DNA of 37,419 bases from contig JAFVEE010000025.1 of assembly GCA_017478085.1 (NCBI GenBank), positions 1 to 37,419 on the forward strand. The letters run 5' to 3'. Below the pieces are notes generated by a model that was given only the letters and a program-made list of their open reading frames with translations, had not been told where the DNA came from and searched no databases. Position numbers and translations under genes: made by a program. This stretch comes from Prevotella sp. (GTDB lineage Bacteria; Bacteroidota; Bacteroidia; Bacteroidales; Bacteroidaceae). This document shows positions 1 through 8,594 of this stretch, in pieces (positions within the stretch are counted from its first letter, which is position 1; every line of letters begins with the position of its first letter).

Positions 1-778
1 GGCCTTTACTATAACCAGTCCGCTCGATGCCGCGCTCCCAGTAGACGGCATCCCAGTAGCGCTCGTATTCGTACAGTTCTTTCTCGGTGTAGGCCGACTT
101 CTCCAGTATGCCAAGGGCCTTGTTGGTCTCAGGAACTTCCAAAAGTTCTGCGGGGGCCTCTGCGGTGCTCTTGTTAATCTCCGTGAGGAAGCGCAGCCAC
201 AACACGGCCATCTTCTTCGCCACGATTGTCTGGGGTTTGAATTTCGGAAGTTCGACGAATACGAAGCGCAGTCCCTCTATACGGCGGTCGGTATGGGCCA
301 CGTTGACGATGGCGTAGTCGTGGTAGAACTCGTCGGGGCCGGACTGGAAGCCCGTGTCGTTAATCAGGTTCAAGGAATATACCGGCTGCAGCAGGCTGTA
401 GTCCTCGCCGTCTTTCAGCTGCTTGATGACTGCCTTCGACGCATTGAGGATGACACGCTGCTTAAACTCGTTGTTCCAGTTCTTGCGTCCTGTTAGTAGC
501 AAGCCGACAAGGTCGGAGCGCATCTGCATCTCGACGATGAAATGCCGGCCACCAGTCTCACGGCAGCGCACGTCGACAACCGAATTCTTCTTCCCTGGGT
601 TCTCTGGCACCATCTCCGGGGTGAGGTACTCCACATGCTCTATCTGCTTGCCCTCGTCGAGGGGCAGCAGCGCGTTGAGCAGGCTCATCACCAGGTCTTC
701 GTTCTCGCCGAACACCTTCTTGAAGGTCAGGTCGGCCTTCGGGTCAAGATATTTTCCTTCCATAACTGTCTTTGCCAT
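1..778 (-). CDS. Rpn family PD-(D/E)XK nuclease / transposase-like protein, 5' part (runs off the left edge)
   Basis: The frame is open from an ATG at 778 to the window edge (259 codons). The N-terminus contains KYLDPKADLTFKKVFGE, a hallmark of the Rpn/PDDEXK_2 (transposase_31-like) family, followed by NSVVDVRC and FIVEMQM, which carry the acidic residues of the PD-(D/E)XK core, then FKQRVILNASKA and LLQPVYSLNLIND, also typical. Family members are magnesium-dependent DNA endonucleases linked to RecA-independent recombination and usually occur in many copies in Bacteroidales. Between EMQM and FKQRV lie about 12 extra residues relative to relatives I remember, and they coincide with a small perfect hairpin (504-516). 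ATG 778 is preferred to ATG 763 because a good promoter lies just upstream. The C-terminus is outside the window, so integrity cannot be judged. Confidence 0.85.
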   Translation of the reverse strand, partial: MAKTVMEGKYLDPKADLTFKKVFGENEDLVMSLLNALLPLDEGKQIEHVEYLTPEMVPENPGKKNSVVDVRCRETGGRHFIVEMQMRSDLVGLLLTGRKNWNNEFKQRVILNASKAVIKQLKDGEDYSLLQPVYSLNLINDTGFQSGPDEFYHDYAIVNVAHTDRRIEGLRFVFVELPKFKPQTIVAKKMAVLWLRFLTEINKSTAEAPAELLEVPETNKALGILEKSAYTEKELYEYERYWDAVYWERGIERTGYSKG

Positions 779-790
779 CGTTACACGCCG

Positions 791-821
791 CAAAATTACA
801 AATTATTCCGCATACTGCAAA
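791..821 (-). promoter_or_regulatory. Bacteroidetes-type promoter of the Rpn gene
   Basis: Read on the minus strand, TTTG (821-818) is followed by a 19-bp spacer and TAATTTTG (798-791), an exact match to the Bacteroidetes -33/-7 consensus. The ATG lies 13 nt beyond the -7 box, so the leader is very short. Confidence 0.75.
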
Positions 822-917
822 CTTATTGCGAGAAAATCTTACGGCATCCGACCGCGTTTTTGTCATAATAGAAGAAATTTTTTTGCCCTCGGCGAAGCGT
901 ATATGCATTTTTTTGCT

Positions 918-925
918 TACCTTTG
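918..925 (+). promoter_or_regulatory. -7 box (TACCTTTG) of dnaX
   Basis: TACCTTTG lies 37 nt before the dnaX ATG. No TTTG is found at the ideal distance upstream, so only the -7 element is supported. Confidence 0.6.
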
Positions 926-962
926 CAAACAGATTGCGAAACAACCCGACAAAAACAGTAAT

Positions 963-2708
<1,746 letters not shown>

Positions 2709-2764
2709 TTGAGAGAATGAGAGATTGAGAAATTGAGAAATTGAGAAATTGAGAAATTGAGAAT
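2709..2764 (+). repeat. 8-bp tandem repeat filling the dnaX-ftsB gap
   Basis: Seven consecutive 8-bp units start on the base after the dnaX stop codon and end one base before the next ATG (2766). The first two are diverged (ttgagaga, atgagaga), the next four are exact ttgagaaa, and the last is ttgagaat. A change in copy number would alter the leader length of the downstream gene but not its coding frame. Confidence 0.9.
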
Positions 2765-2765
2765 T

Positions 2766-3119
2766 ATGAATAAGGTAAAGCAAGCATTCCTGTATGTGTG
2801 GCGACTTTGGTATGTGAAGTACGTCATCGTGTGTATCGTGGGACTACTCGTCGTGGGTATACTCGACGAGAACAGCGTATGGGCCCACCTGAACTACAAG
2901 CACCGCATCAGCCAGCTGGAAGACGAGATTGCACACTACGAGGCCATCAACGACCGCAACCAGAGCCAGATCAACCAGCTGAAGCACAACCCCAAGGCCA
3001 TCGAGAAGATAGCCCGCGAACGCTACTTTATGAAGACCGACGACGAGGACATCTTCGTGCTGAGCGACGACGAGCAGCTGCCTGCACCACAAGCCACGAG
3101 CCATGAGACAGCTGAGTAG
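2766..3119 (+). CDS. FtsB/DivIC-like septum formation initiator
   Basis: A 117-aa bitopic membrane protein with a short cytoplasmic N-terminus, one transmembrane segment at about residues 17-33 (YVKYVIVCIVGLLVVGIL), then a coiled coil (about 44-75, ISQLEDEIAHYEAIN) and the motif KIARERYFMKTDDEDIFVL. That motif matches the conserved end of FtsB/DivIC proteins, which bridge FtsL and FtsQ in the divisome. The length is normal for the family. An in-frame TTG at 2757 inside the repeat could add three residues, but ATG 2766 is the natural start. The 3' end overlaps the next gene by 17 nt, implying translational coupling. Confidence 0.88.
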   Translation: MNKVKQAFLYVWRLWYVKYVIVCIVGLLVVGILDENSVWAHLNYKHRISQLEDEIAHYEAINDRNQSQINQLKHNPKAIEKIARERYFMKTDDEDIFVLSDDEQLPAPQATSHETAE

Positions 3120-3504
3120 GACACAAAGCGCCATCTTCATCATAGGGGCCGTGCTCATGGTGGTGGGGGCAGGCGTGAGCCTCACCGACTGGGCCGGTGC
3201 GCCCTACGTGTTCAGCATTGGCGCCCTGGGCTTCGCCTCGATGCAGATGCTGCAGCGCTACGAGGGGCAGAACGTGACCATTCGCCGCCTGCGCCGCATC
3301 ATGCTGCTCAGCGATGTGCTCTTCCTGCTGTCGGGCGCACTGATGTTTGCATCACAGGGCAACTCACTGGGCATTAGCCACATTGACTACCTGCAATACG
3401 TCTACCGAAAATGGGTGGTCACGCTGCTCATCGCTGCCATCATTCAGCTCTACGTGGTGCACCGACTGGACTACGAGCTGGGCAAAGAGGCAAAAAAACG
3501 CTAA
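3103..3504 (+). CDS. Small four-helix membrane protein, function unknown
   Basis: 133 aa with four hydrophobic segments at about residues 9-27, 33-50, 65-83 and 103-121, and a basic tail (GKEAKKR). I do not recognise a named domain. It resembles the small conserved integral membrane proteins often annotated as hypothetical in Bacteroidales. It overlaps the FtsB-like gene by 17 nt and is followed at once by a strong terminator, so it is the last gene of the dnaX transcript. A link to division or the envelope is suggested only by position. Confidence 0.75.
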   Translation: MRQLSRTQSAIFIIGAVLMVVGAGVSLTDWAGAPYVFSIGALGFASMQMLQRYEGQNVTIRRLRRIMLLSDVLFLLSGALMFASQGNSLGISHIDYLQYVYRKWVVTLLIAAIIQLYVVHRLDYELGKEAKKR

Positions 3505-3507
3505 AAG

Positions 3508-3543
3508 TTTGCGCAATTCATTTAAATTGCGCAAATTTTTTTT
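3508..3543 (+). terminator. Intrinsic terminator after the dnaX-ftsB-membrane protein run
   Basis: A perfect 11-bp stem (TTTGCGCAATT at 3508-3518 with its complement at 3525-3535), a 6-nt loop and a following run of eight T. It begins four bases after the stop codon. Confidence 0.9.
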
Positions 3544-3563
3544 CATACTTCAATATATCGTCG

Positions 3564-3571
3564 TACTTTTG
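3564..3571 (+). promoter_or_regulatory. -7 box (TACTTTTG) for the DUF4369-pyrC run
   Basis: TACTTTTG lies 14 nt before the first possible start. At the -33 position the sequence is tttc, one mismatch from TTTG, just after the upstream terminator. Confidence 0.6.
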
Positions 3572-3585
3572 CAAGCAACAAATCA

Positions 3586-4356
3586 ATGTCTATGAACAGA
3601 ATACTCTACTTTCTTGCCGTGCTTGCAGCATTTACCTCGTGCGCTGAATCCTACAACATTCAGGGAGCCTCGTCGGTGAGCTCGCTCGACGGCAGCAAAC
3701 TCTACCTGAAGGCCATCAAAGACCAGAAGCCGCAGAACATCGACTCGTGCGAGGTGGTTCACGGCAAGTTCAAGTTCGCAGGACTGCTCGACACGGTGAT
3801 GATGGTCAATCTGTTTATGGACGACCGTTCCCTTATGATGCCCATTGTGCTGGAGACGGGCGACATCAGCGTGCGCATAGACGACGCGCAGCGCAAGGTG
3901 AGCGGCACCCCGCTGAACGACCTGCTCTACGACTTCATTGACCAGCACAACCAGCTGGACAACCGCATGAACGAGCTGGGCCACCGCGAGAGCCAGATGC
4001 TGCTCGACGGCATCAGCGAGGACGAGATCAACGAGCAGCTGTCGGTCGAGGCAATGCGCATAGCCGAAGAGGAGGACAGCCTGGTGACCAACTTCATCGT
4101 CGACAACTTCGACAACGTGCTGGGCCCCGGGGTGTTCATGATGATCACGGCAGGATTCCAGTACCCCGTGCTCACCCCGCAGATAGAGCACATCATGAGC
4201 AAGGCCACCGACACCTTCAAGAACGACCCCTATGTCAGGGAGTACTACCGCACGGCCAACGAGATTCAGGCCCATATGCAGGGCATGGACGAGCCCGCCA
4301 TACCCTCGGAGCCCAGCGACTCTACCATTCAGAACATACTTAACGGCAAGGAATGA
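3586..4356 (+). CDS. DUF4369-type lipoprotein
   Basis: 256 aa with a lipoprotein signal: a hydrophobic stretch (ILYFLAVLAAF) ending in FTSC, with the lipidated Cys at residue 19 (17 if the second ATG at 3592 is used). The segment after it (LDGSKLYLKAIKDQKPQNIDSCEVVHGKF...) has the beta-rich pattern of the DUF4369 domain found before thioredoxin-like domains in Bacteroidetes. Here no CxxC thioredoxin domain follows. The rest is helical and Glu/Asp-rich, with NFIVDNFDNVLGPGVF typical of such proteins. Expected location is the periplasmic or outer leaflet. The last four bases overlap the pyrC start (ATGA). Confidence 0.85.
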   Translation: MSMNRILYFLAVLAAFTSCAESYNIQGASSVSSLDGSKLYLKAIKDQKPQNIDSCEVVHGKFKFAGLLDTVMMVNLFMDDRSLMMPIVLETGDISVRIDDAQRKVSGTPLNDLLYDFIDQHNQLDNRMNELGHRESQMLLDGISEDEINEQLSVEAMRIAEEEDSLVTNFIVDNFDNVLGPGVFMMITAGFQYPVLTPQIEHIMSKATDTFKNDPYVREYYRTANEIQAHMQGMDEPAIPSEPSDSTIQNILNGKE

Positions 4357-5687
4357 GAACACTCATTACTGGTGGAACCATCGTCAACGAGGGACAGACG
4401 TTCCCCGCCGATATCGTGATAGAAGACGAGCAGATCGTAAGCCTCACCCCCAACCCCTCACCCAAGGTGGAGGTCGGGGGTGAGTCCGTCATCGATGCCA
4501 CGGGCTGCTACGTGCTGCCAGGCATCATCGACGACCACGTGCACTTCCGCGAGCCGGGCCTCACCGAGAAGGCCGACATGGAAAGCGAGAGCCGTGCCGC
4601 TGCGGCTGGCGGCGTGACCAGCTACTTCGACATGCCCAACTGCGTGCCGCAGACCACCACCCTCGAGGCACTGGAGGACAAGTTCAGCCGTGCCGCACAG
4701 AGCAGCCACGTGAACTACTCGTTCTTCTTCGGAGCCACCAACAGCAATGCCGACCTCTTCTCCCGGCTCGACCCGCACCGCATTCCGGGCATCAAGCTTT
4801 TTATGGGCTCGTCGACAGGCAATATGCTGGTAGACCGCGACGAGGCGCTCGACCGCATCTTTGCCACCGCTCCCCTACCCCTCATGGCCCACTGCGAGGA
4901 CACGGCCATCATCAACCGCAACATGGCCCACTTCAAGGACGTGCTGCACACCGACGATCCCGACGTGCGGCTGCACCCCCTGATACGCAGCACGGAGGCC
5001 TGCTACGCATCGACCGCGAAGGCCATCGAGCTGGCCATCAGGCACCAGGCCCGCCTGCACATTGCCCACATCTCGACCCAGGAAGAGCTGGGGCTCATAC
5101 CCGCCAACTGCCCGCACAGCATCACAGCCGAGGCCACCGTGGGCCACCTGTATTTCTCCCTGAGCGACTACGAGCGGCTGGGGGCCAGAATCAAGGTGAA
5201 CCCCGCCATCAAGAGCTTCAACGACTGCCAGGCACTGCGCGACGGGCTGAACGACGGGCGCATCACGGTCGTCGGCACCGACCACGCCCCCCATCTGCTC
5301 TCGCAGAAACAGGGCGGGGCAGCCAAGGCCACCAGCGGTATGCCTATGATTCAGTTCTCGCTCGTCACCATGCTCGAACTGGTCGACGAGGGGGTGCTCA
5401 GCCTTGAGCGGCTCGTTGAGCTCATGGCCCACAACCCGGCCCGCCTGTTCGAGGTGCGCCGTCGCGGCTTCCTGCGCCCCGGCTATCAGGCCGACATCGT
5501 CATCGTGCGCCCCAACACGCCGTGGACGGTCGGCCCCGAGTGCATAGAGAGCAAGTGCGGCTGGAGCCCTATGGAGGGCCACACCTACCAGTGGCGGGTG
5601 GAGAAGACGCTCTGCAACGGCCACCTTATATATAATAATGGTGTAGTGACGCGCGACTACATCGGTCAGCCCATCGAGTTCCGATGA
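4353..5687 (+). CDS. pyrC: Dihydroorotase
   Basis: 444 aa. Catalyses reversible cyclisation of N-carbamoyl-aspartate to dihydroorotate in de novo pyrimidine synthesis. Metal ligands are visible: the HxH of DHVHFREPG (H62, H64), the carbamylated lysine in GIKLFMGSSTG (K148), H180 in AHCED, H239 in IAHIS and the catalytic Asp in GTDHAPH (D310). The length and the DHVHFREPG form fit type I (PyrC/AllB-like) enzymes. Residues 31-43 (LTPNPSPKVEVGG) are encoded by a palindromic repeat inserted in frame between two N-terminal beta strands, a surface-loop position. The start overlaps the upstream stop (ATGA) and the stop overlaps the next start in the same way, so three genes are translationally coupled. 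Confidence 0.95.
   Translation: MRTLITGGTIVNEGQTFPADIVIEDEQIVSLTPNPSPKVEVGGESVIDATGCYVLPGIIDDHVHFREPGLTEKADMESESRAAAAGGVTSYFDMPNCVPQTTTLEALEDKFSRAAQSSHVNYSFFFGATNSNADLFSRLDPHRIPGIKLFMGSSTGNMLVDRDEALDRIFATAPLPLMAHCEDTAIINRNMAHFKDVLHTDDPDVRLHPLIRSTEACYASTAKAIELAIRHQARLHIAHISTQEELGLIPANCPHSITAEATVGHLYFSLSDYERLGARIKVNPAIKSFNDCQALRDGLNDGRITVVGTDHAPHLLSQKQGGAAKATSGMPMIQFSLVTMLELVDEGVLSLERLVELMAHNPARLFEVRRRGFLRPGYQADIVIVRPNTPWTVGPECIESKCGWSPMEGHTYQWRVEKTLCNGHLIYNNGVVTRDYIGQPIEFR
4443..4484 (+). repeat. Palindromic REP-like element inserted in pyrC
   Basis: The arms CTCACCCCCAACC (4443-4455) and GGTCGGGGGTGAG (4472-4484) pair with one mismatch, and pairing continues partly inward. The encoded peptide LTPNPSP is one I recall from mobile palindromic elements inserted in frame in many bacterial genes. 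Confidence 0.8.
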
Positions 5688-6571
5688 TCCTGCACTACGA
5701 AATCACCGACCTGGAGCCTTACATCAACTGGCCCTACTTCTACTTCGCCTGGCAGCTGAAGCAGAAGGAGGAGCAACAACGCATCAGGCAAGAGGCCGAG
5801 AGTTTTCTGCACTCCCTTCAGTCACGCTACAAGGCCCACGCCCTGTTCCGGCTCTTCGATGCCTGCAGCGATGGCGACGACATCGTGGTCTACGATGAAG
5901 AGGCAAGAGGTGAGTGGTCAGAGGTAAGAGGTGAGAGAATCCCCTGCCTGCGCCAGCAGGAGTCTGGCAGCGAGTTCCTGTGCCTGGCCGACTTCATCAC
6001 CCCCAAGAGCTCCCCTCTTACCTCTCCCCTCTCACCTCTCCCCTCTCACCACTCACCACTCCCCTCTCCCCTCTCACCACTCACCTCCAGAATCGGCCTC
6101 TTCGCCACCAGTACCGACATTGGCATGGAGACCGACTTCGGCCACGACCCCTACCAGAAGATGATGGCCCAGCTGCTGGCCGACCGCCTGGCCGAGGCTG
6201 CCGCCGAAGTGATGCACCAGGAGGTGCGCCGCCACTACTGGGGCTACGCCCAGGACGAGCAGCTGTCCGTAAGCGAGCTGCACCAGGAGCGGTTCCAGGG
6301 CATACGCCCCGCCGTGGGCTATCCCTCGCTGCCCGATGCCAGTCTGAACTTCGTCATCGACCACCTCATCGACATGAAGCAGATAGGCATACGCCTCACC
6401 GAGAGCGGGGCCATGCGGCCCCATGCCAGCGTGTCGGGCCTGATGATGGCCCACCCCAAAGCCCACTACTTCAGCATTGGCAAGATAGGCCACGACCAGC
6501 TGTGCGACTATGCCCGCCGCCGAGGCCTGCCCATCGAGATCACCCGCAAATTCCTTTCCGCAAACCTATGA
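5684..6571 (+). CDS. Stand-alone cobalamin-dependent methionine synthase activation (AdoMet-binding) domain protein
   Basis: 295 aa. The C-terminal half matches the MetH reactivation domain: a segment like FATSTDIGMETDFG, then QLLADRLAEAAAE, the AdoMet-binding motif RPAVGYPSLPDASL (E. coli form RPAPGYPACPDH), LTESGAMRP, and YFSIGKIGHDQ. The domain reductively methylates oxidised cob(II)alamin in MetH. As a separate protein it should dock to a MetH core encoded elsewhere, as described for TM0269 of Thermotoga. Residues about 75-85 and 110-135 are low-complexity and come from complementary GAGGTGAG-type repeats; the second is almost only Ser/Pro/Leu/His. The flanking protein aligns without them, so they look like insertions. 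ATGA overlaps occur at both ends. Confidence 0.85.
   Translation: MILHYEITDLEPYINWPYFYFAWQLKQKEEQQRIRQEAESFLHSLQSRYKAHALFRLFDACSDGDDIVVYDEEARGEWSEVRGERIPCLRQQESGSEFLCLADFITPKSSPLTSPLSPLPSHHSPLPSPLSPLTSRIGLFATSTDIGMETDFGHDPYQKMMAQLLADRLAEAAAEVMHQEVRRHYWGYAQDEQLSVSELHQERFQGIRPAVGYPSLPDASLNFVIDHLIDMKQIGIRLTESGAMRPHASVSGLMMAHPKAHYFSIGKIGHDQLCDYARRRGLPIEITRKFLSANL
5905..6088 (+). repeat. Complementary low-complexity repeat pair inside the MetH-activation gene
   Basis: A purine-rich array (5905-5938, units like agaggtgag) and a much longer pyrimidine-rich array (6011-6088, units like ctcacctctcccct) are near reverse complements, separated by about 70 bp of ordinary coding sequence. Both remain in frame. 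They could form a large hairpin in the mRNA. Confidence 0.85.
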
Positions 6572-7719
6572 TAGCAAGAATCATCATCGTCATTGTGAGC
6601 ATCATCCTGCTCAGCAGCATCTACTTCGACTATAGCTTCCTGCGCCCCAGCAGGTACCGCTGGGTGCTGCGACTGCTCTGGCTCCTGCCTGCCGCCGCCA
6701 TCTACGCCACGGCAGACCAGGCCCGCCAGCGCGACTACTTCCCCGACGACATAGAGCAGCTGTATCGCTACCTCGACCTGCTGTTCCTTCTCATCATTCC
6801 CTTCGTGCTGTTCTGCCTCTGCTCGTTCGTGGGCAGGCTCTGCAAGCGGCGCAAGGCGGGCAATGCCGTGGGCATCGCCCTGGCCCTGATGGGCGCGGCG
6901 GGCTATGTCTATGGCAAGGAGGTGGGCTTCCACAAGGTCGAGGTGAACCACGTAGAGATAGCCTTCAGCGACCTGCCGCCCGCCTTCGACGGCTACCGCA
7001 TCGTGCAGTTCAGCGACCTGCACGTGGGTACCTACACCGGCAGCCGGGAGGCGATTCTGCAGCGGGCCGTCGACAGCATCAACGCCCAGCAGGCCGACCT
7101 CATCGTCTTCACCGGCGACCTACAGAACAAGCAGCCCGGCGAGCTGGAGCCGCACACCAGACTGCTATCCACGCTCAAGGCCCGTGACGGCATCTACTCG
7201 GTGCTGGGCAACCACGACTACTCCATGTACATCGACACCGACGACGACCCCACCCTGGCCTACACCAACCTGGAGCGCCTGTGCGAGCTACAGGAGAAGA
7301 TGGGGTGGCACGTGCTGATGAACTACCACCGGTACATTCACCGGGGGCAGGACAGCATCGTGATAGCAGGCATGGAGAACGACGGCGAGGGCCGCTTCCC
7401 CCAGAAGGGCGAGATTCAGCGCACGCTCTGGAGCGTCAGCCGCGATCAGTTCATCGTCATGCTCGAGCACGACCCCACGGCCTGGCGGCGCAAAATTCTG
7501 CCGCAGTGCCACGCCCAGCTCACGCTGAGCGGCCACACCCACGGCGGGCAGCTCTCGCTGCTGGGCTTCTCGCCCGCCGCCTTCCGCTATAAGGAGTACG
7601 ACGGGCTCTACCAGATGGGCCCCCGCGCCCTCTACGTAAGCCGGGGCGTGGGCGGCGTGCTGCCCTTCCGCCTTGGGGCCACCGGCGAAATCGTGGTCAT
7701 CACCCTTCGCAAGAAATAA
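6568..7719 (+). CDS. Membrane-anchored metallophosphoesterase (YkuE/YaeI type)
   Basis: 383 aa. The N-terminal ~115 residues hold several hydrophobic helices (MIARIIIVIVSIILLSS..., a central LLFLLIIPFVLFCL, then AVGIALALMGAAG). The calcineurin-like catalytic domain follows: DLHVG with D150 and H152, TGDLQN, GNHDYS at 214-219 and GHTHGG at 322-327. These give the full set of dinuclear metal ligands. Relatives include YkuE and YaeI (UDP-2,3-diacylglucosamine hydrolase-like), so a lipid or cell-wall phosphoester is a plausible substrate. The frame is open upstream into the previous gene, but ATG 6568 overlaps that gene's TGA and gives the natural membrane start. It is part of the pyrC run. Confidence 0.9.
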   Translation: MIARIIIVIVSIILLSSIYFDYSFLRPSRYRWVLRLLWLLPAAAIYATADQARQRDYFPDDIEQLYRYLDLLFLLIIPFVLFCLCSFVGRLCKRRKAGNAVGIALALMGAAGYVYGKEVGFHKVEVNHVEIAFSDLPPAFDGYRIVQFSDLHVGTYTGSREAILQRAVDSINAQQADLIVFTGDLQNKQPGELEPHTRLLSTLKARDGIYSVLGNHDYSMYIDTDDDPTLAYTNLERLCELQEKMGWHVLMNYHRYIHRGQDSIVIAGMENDGEGRFPQKGEIQRTLWSVSRDQFIVMLEHDPTAWRRKILPQCHAQLTLSGHTHGGQLSLLGFSPAAFRYKEYDGLYQMGPRALYVSRGVGGVLPFRLGATGEIVVITLRKK

Positions 7720-7731
7720 TCTCGTACCGCT

Positions 7732-8490
7732 ATGAAATACCTGTACCGCATCTATCAACTGGTGGTGGCACTGCCCTTAGGCATCCTCACGACCATCCTC
7801 ACCGCCATTACGGTGGCCATAGGCTGCACCATAGGCAACGGCCACTACTGGGGCTATGCCCCCGGCCGCTGGTGGGCCCGCATCATCCTGTGGCTGCTGC
7901 TCATCCCCGTCAAGGTCGAGGGGCGCGAGCATCTGGAGAAAGACCAGAGCTACGTGTTCGTGGCCAACCATCAGGGGGCCTTCGACATCTTCCTGATCTA
8001 CGGCCACCTGAACCGTAACTTCAAGTGGATGATGAAGTACCAGCTGCGCCGCATTCCCTTCGTGGGCTATGCCTGCGAGAAGTCGCACCAGATCTTCGTC
8101 GACAAGCGTGGCCCGCGTAAGATCAAGGCCACCTACGACGCAGCCCGCCAGACGCTGCAGGGCGGCACCAGTCTGACCGTGTTTCCCGAGGGAGCCCGCA
8201 CCTTCACCGGCCACATGGCCCACTTCCGCAAGGGAGCCTTCGCCCTGGCCGACGAGCTGCAGCTGCCCGTGGTGCCGCTCACCATCAATGGTTCGTTCGA
8301 CGTTATGCCCCGCATGCGCGACGGCCACTTCGCCAACTGGCATCCGCTCTCGCTCACCATCCACCAGCCCATCTATCCTGTAGGCCAGGGCCCTGAGAAC
8401 GTCGAGGCCACCATGCACCAGGCCTACGACTCGGTGATGTCGGCCCTCGCGCCCGAATATCAGGGCTTCGTGGAGAATCCCGACCAGTAA
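7732..8490 (+). CDS. 1-acyl-sn-glycerol-3-phosphate acyltransferase (PlsC-like)
   Basis: 252 aa. Transfers an acyl chain to lysophosphatidate or a related lysolipid. The HX4D catalytic motif is in NHQGAFD (H80, D85), and the substrate-binding FPEGAR motif is at 151-156, then FRKGAF and VVPLTINGS as in PlsC. Two hydrophobic segments in the first ~65 residues anchor it to the inner membrane. It starts 12 nt after the metallophosphoesterase, so it is likely the last gene of this operon. In Bacteroidales several paralogs exist, some acting on ornithine or glycine lipids, so the exact acceptor is open. Confidence 0.9.
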   Translation: MKYLYRIYQLVVALPLGILTTILTAITVAIGCTIGNGHYWGYAPGRWWARIILWLLLIPVKVEGREHLEKDQSYVFVANHQGAFDIFLIYGHLNRNFKWMMKYQLRRIPFVGYACEKSHQIFVDKRGPRKIKATYDAARQTLQGGTSLTVFPEGARTFTGHMAHFRKGAFALADELQLPVVPLTINGSFDVMPRMRDGHFANWHPLSLTIHQPIYPVGQGPENVEATMHQAYDSVMSALAPEYQGFVENPDQ

Positions 8491-8548
8491 GGGCGCGCAT
8501 CGGGAAGCATTTTCAAAAGGAACCTTCTTTTATTTCACAAATAATTTG

Positions 8549-8556
8549 TACCTTTG
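8549..8556 (+). promoter_or_regulatory. -7 box (TACCTTTG) of the methyltransferase-antiporter pair
   Basis: TACCTTTG lies 38 nt before ATG 8595, in an AT-rich patch (tttcacaaataatttg). No TTTG is seen at the ideal -33 position. Confidence 0.6.
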
Positions 8557-8594
8557 CATCCAAGTTGCCACAAGACGGCAACCGCACAACACGA

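Noticed and set aside
423-962. 180-codon upstream extension of dnaX
   Set aside because: It is antisense to the Rpn gene and spans both promoters; the conserved N-terminus starts at 963.
8478-8520. Terminator after the PlsC-like gene (CCCGA...TCGGG)
   Set aside because: Stem of only 5 bp with a 16-nt loop and no real T tract.
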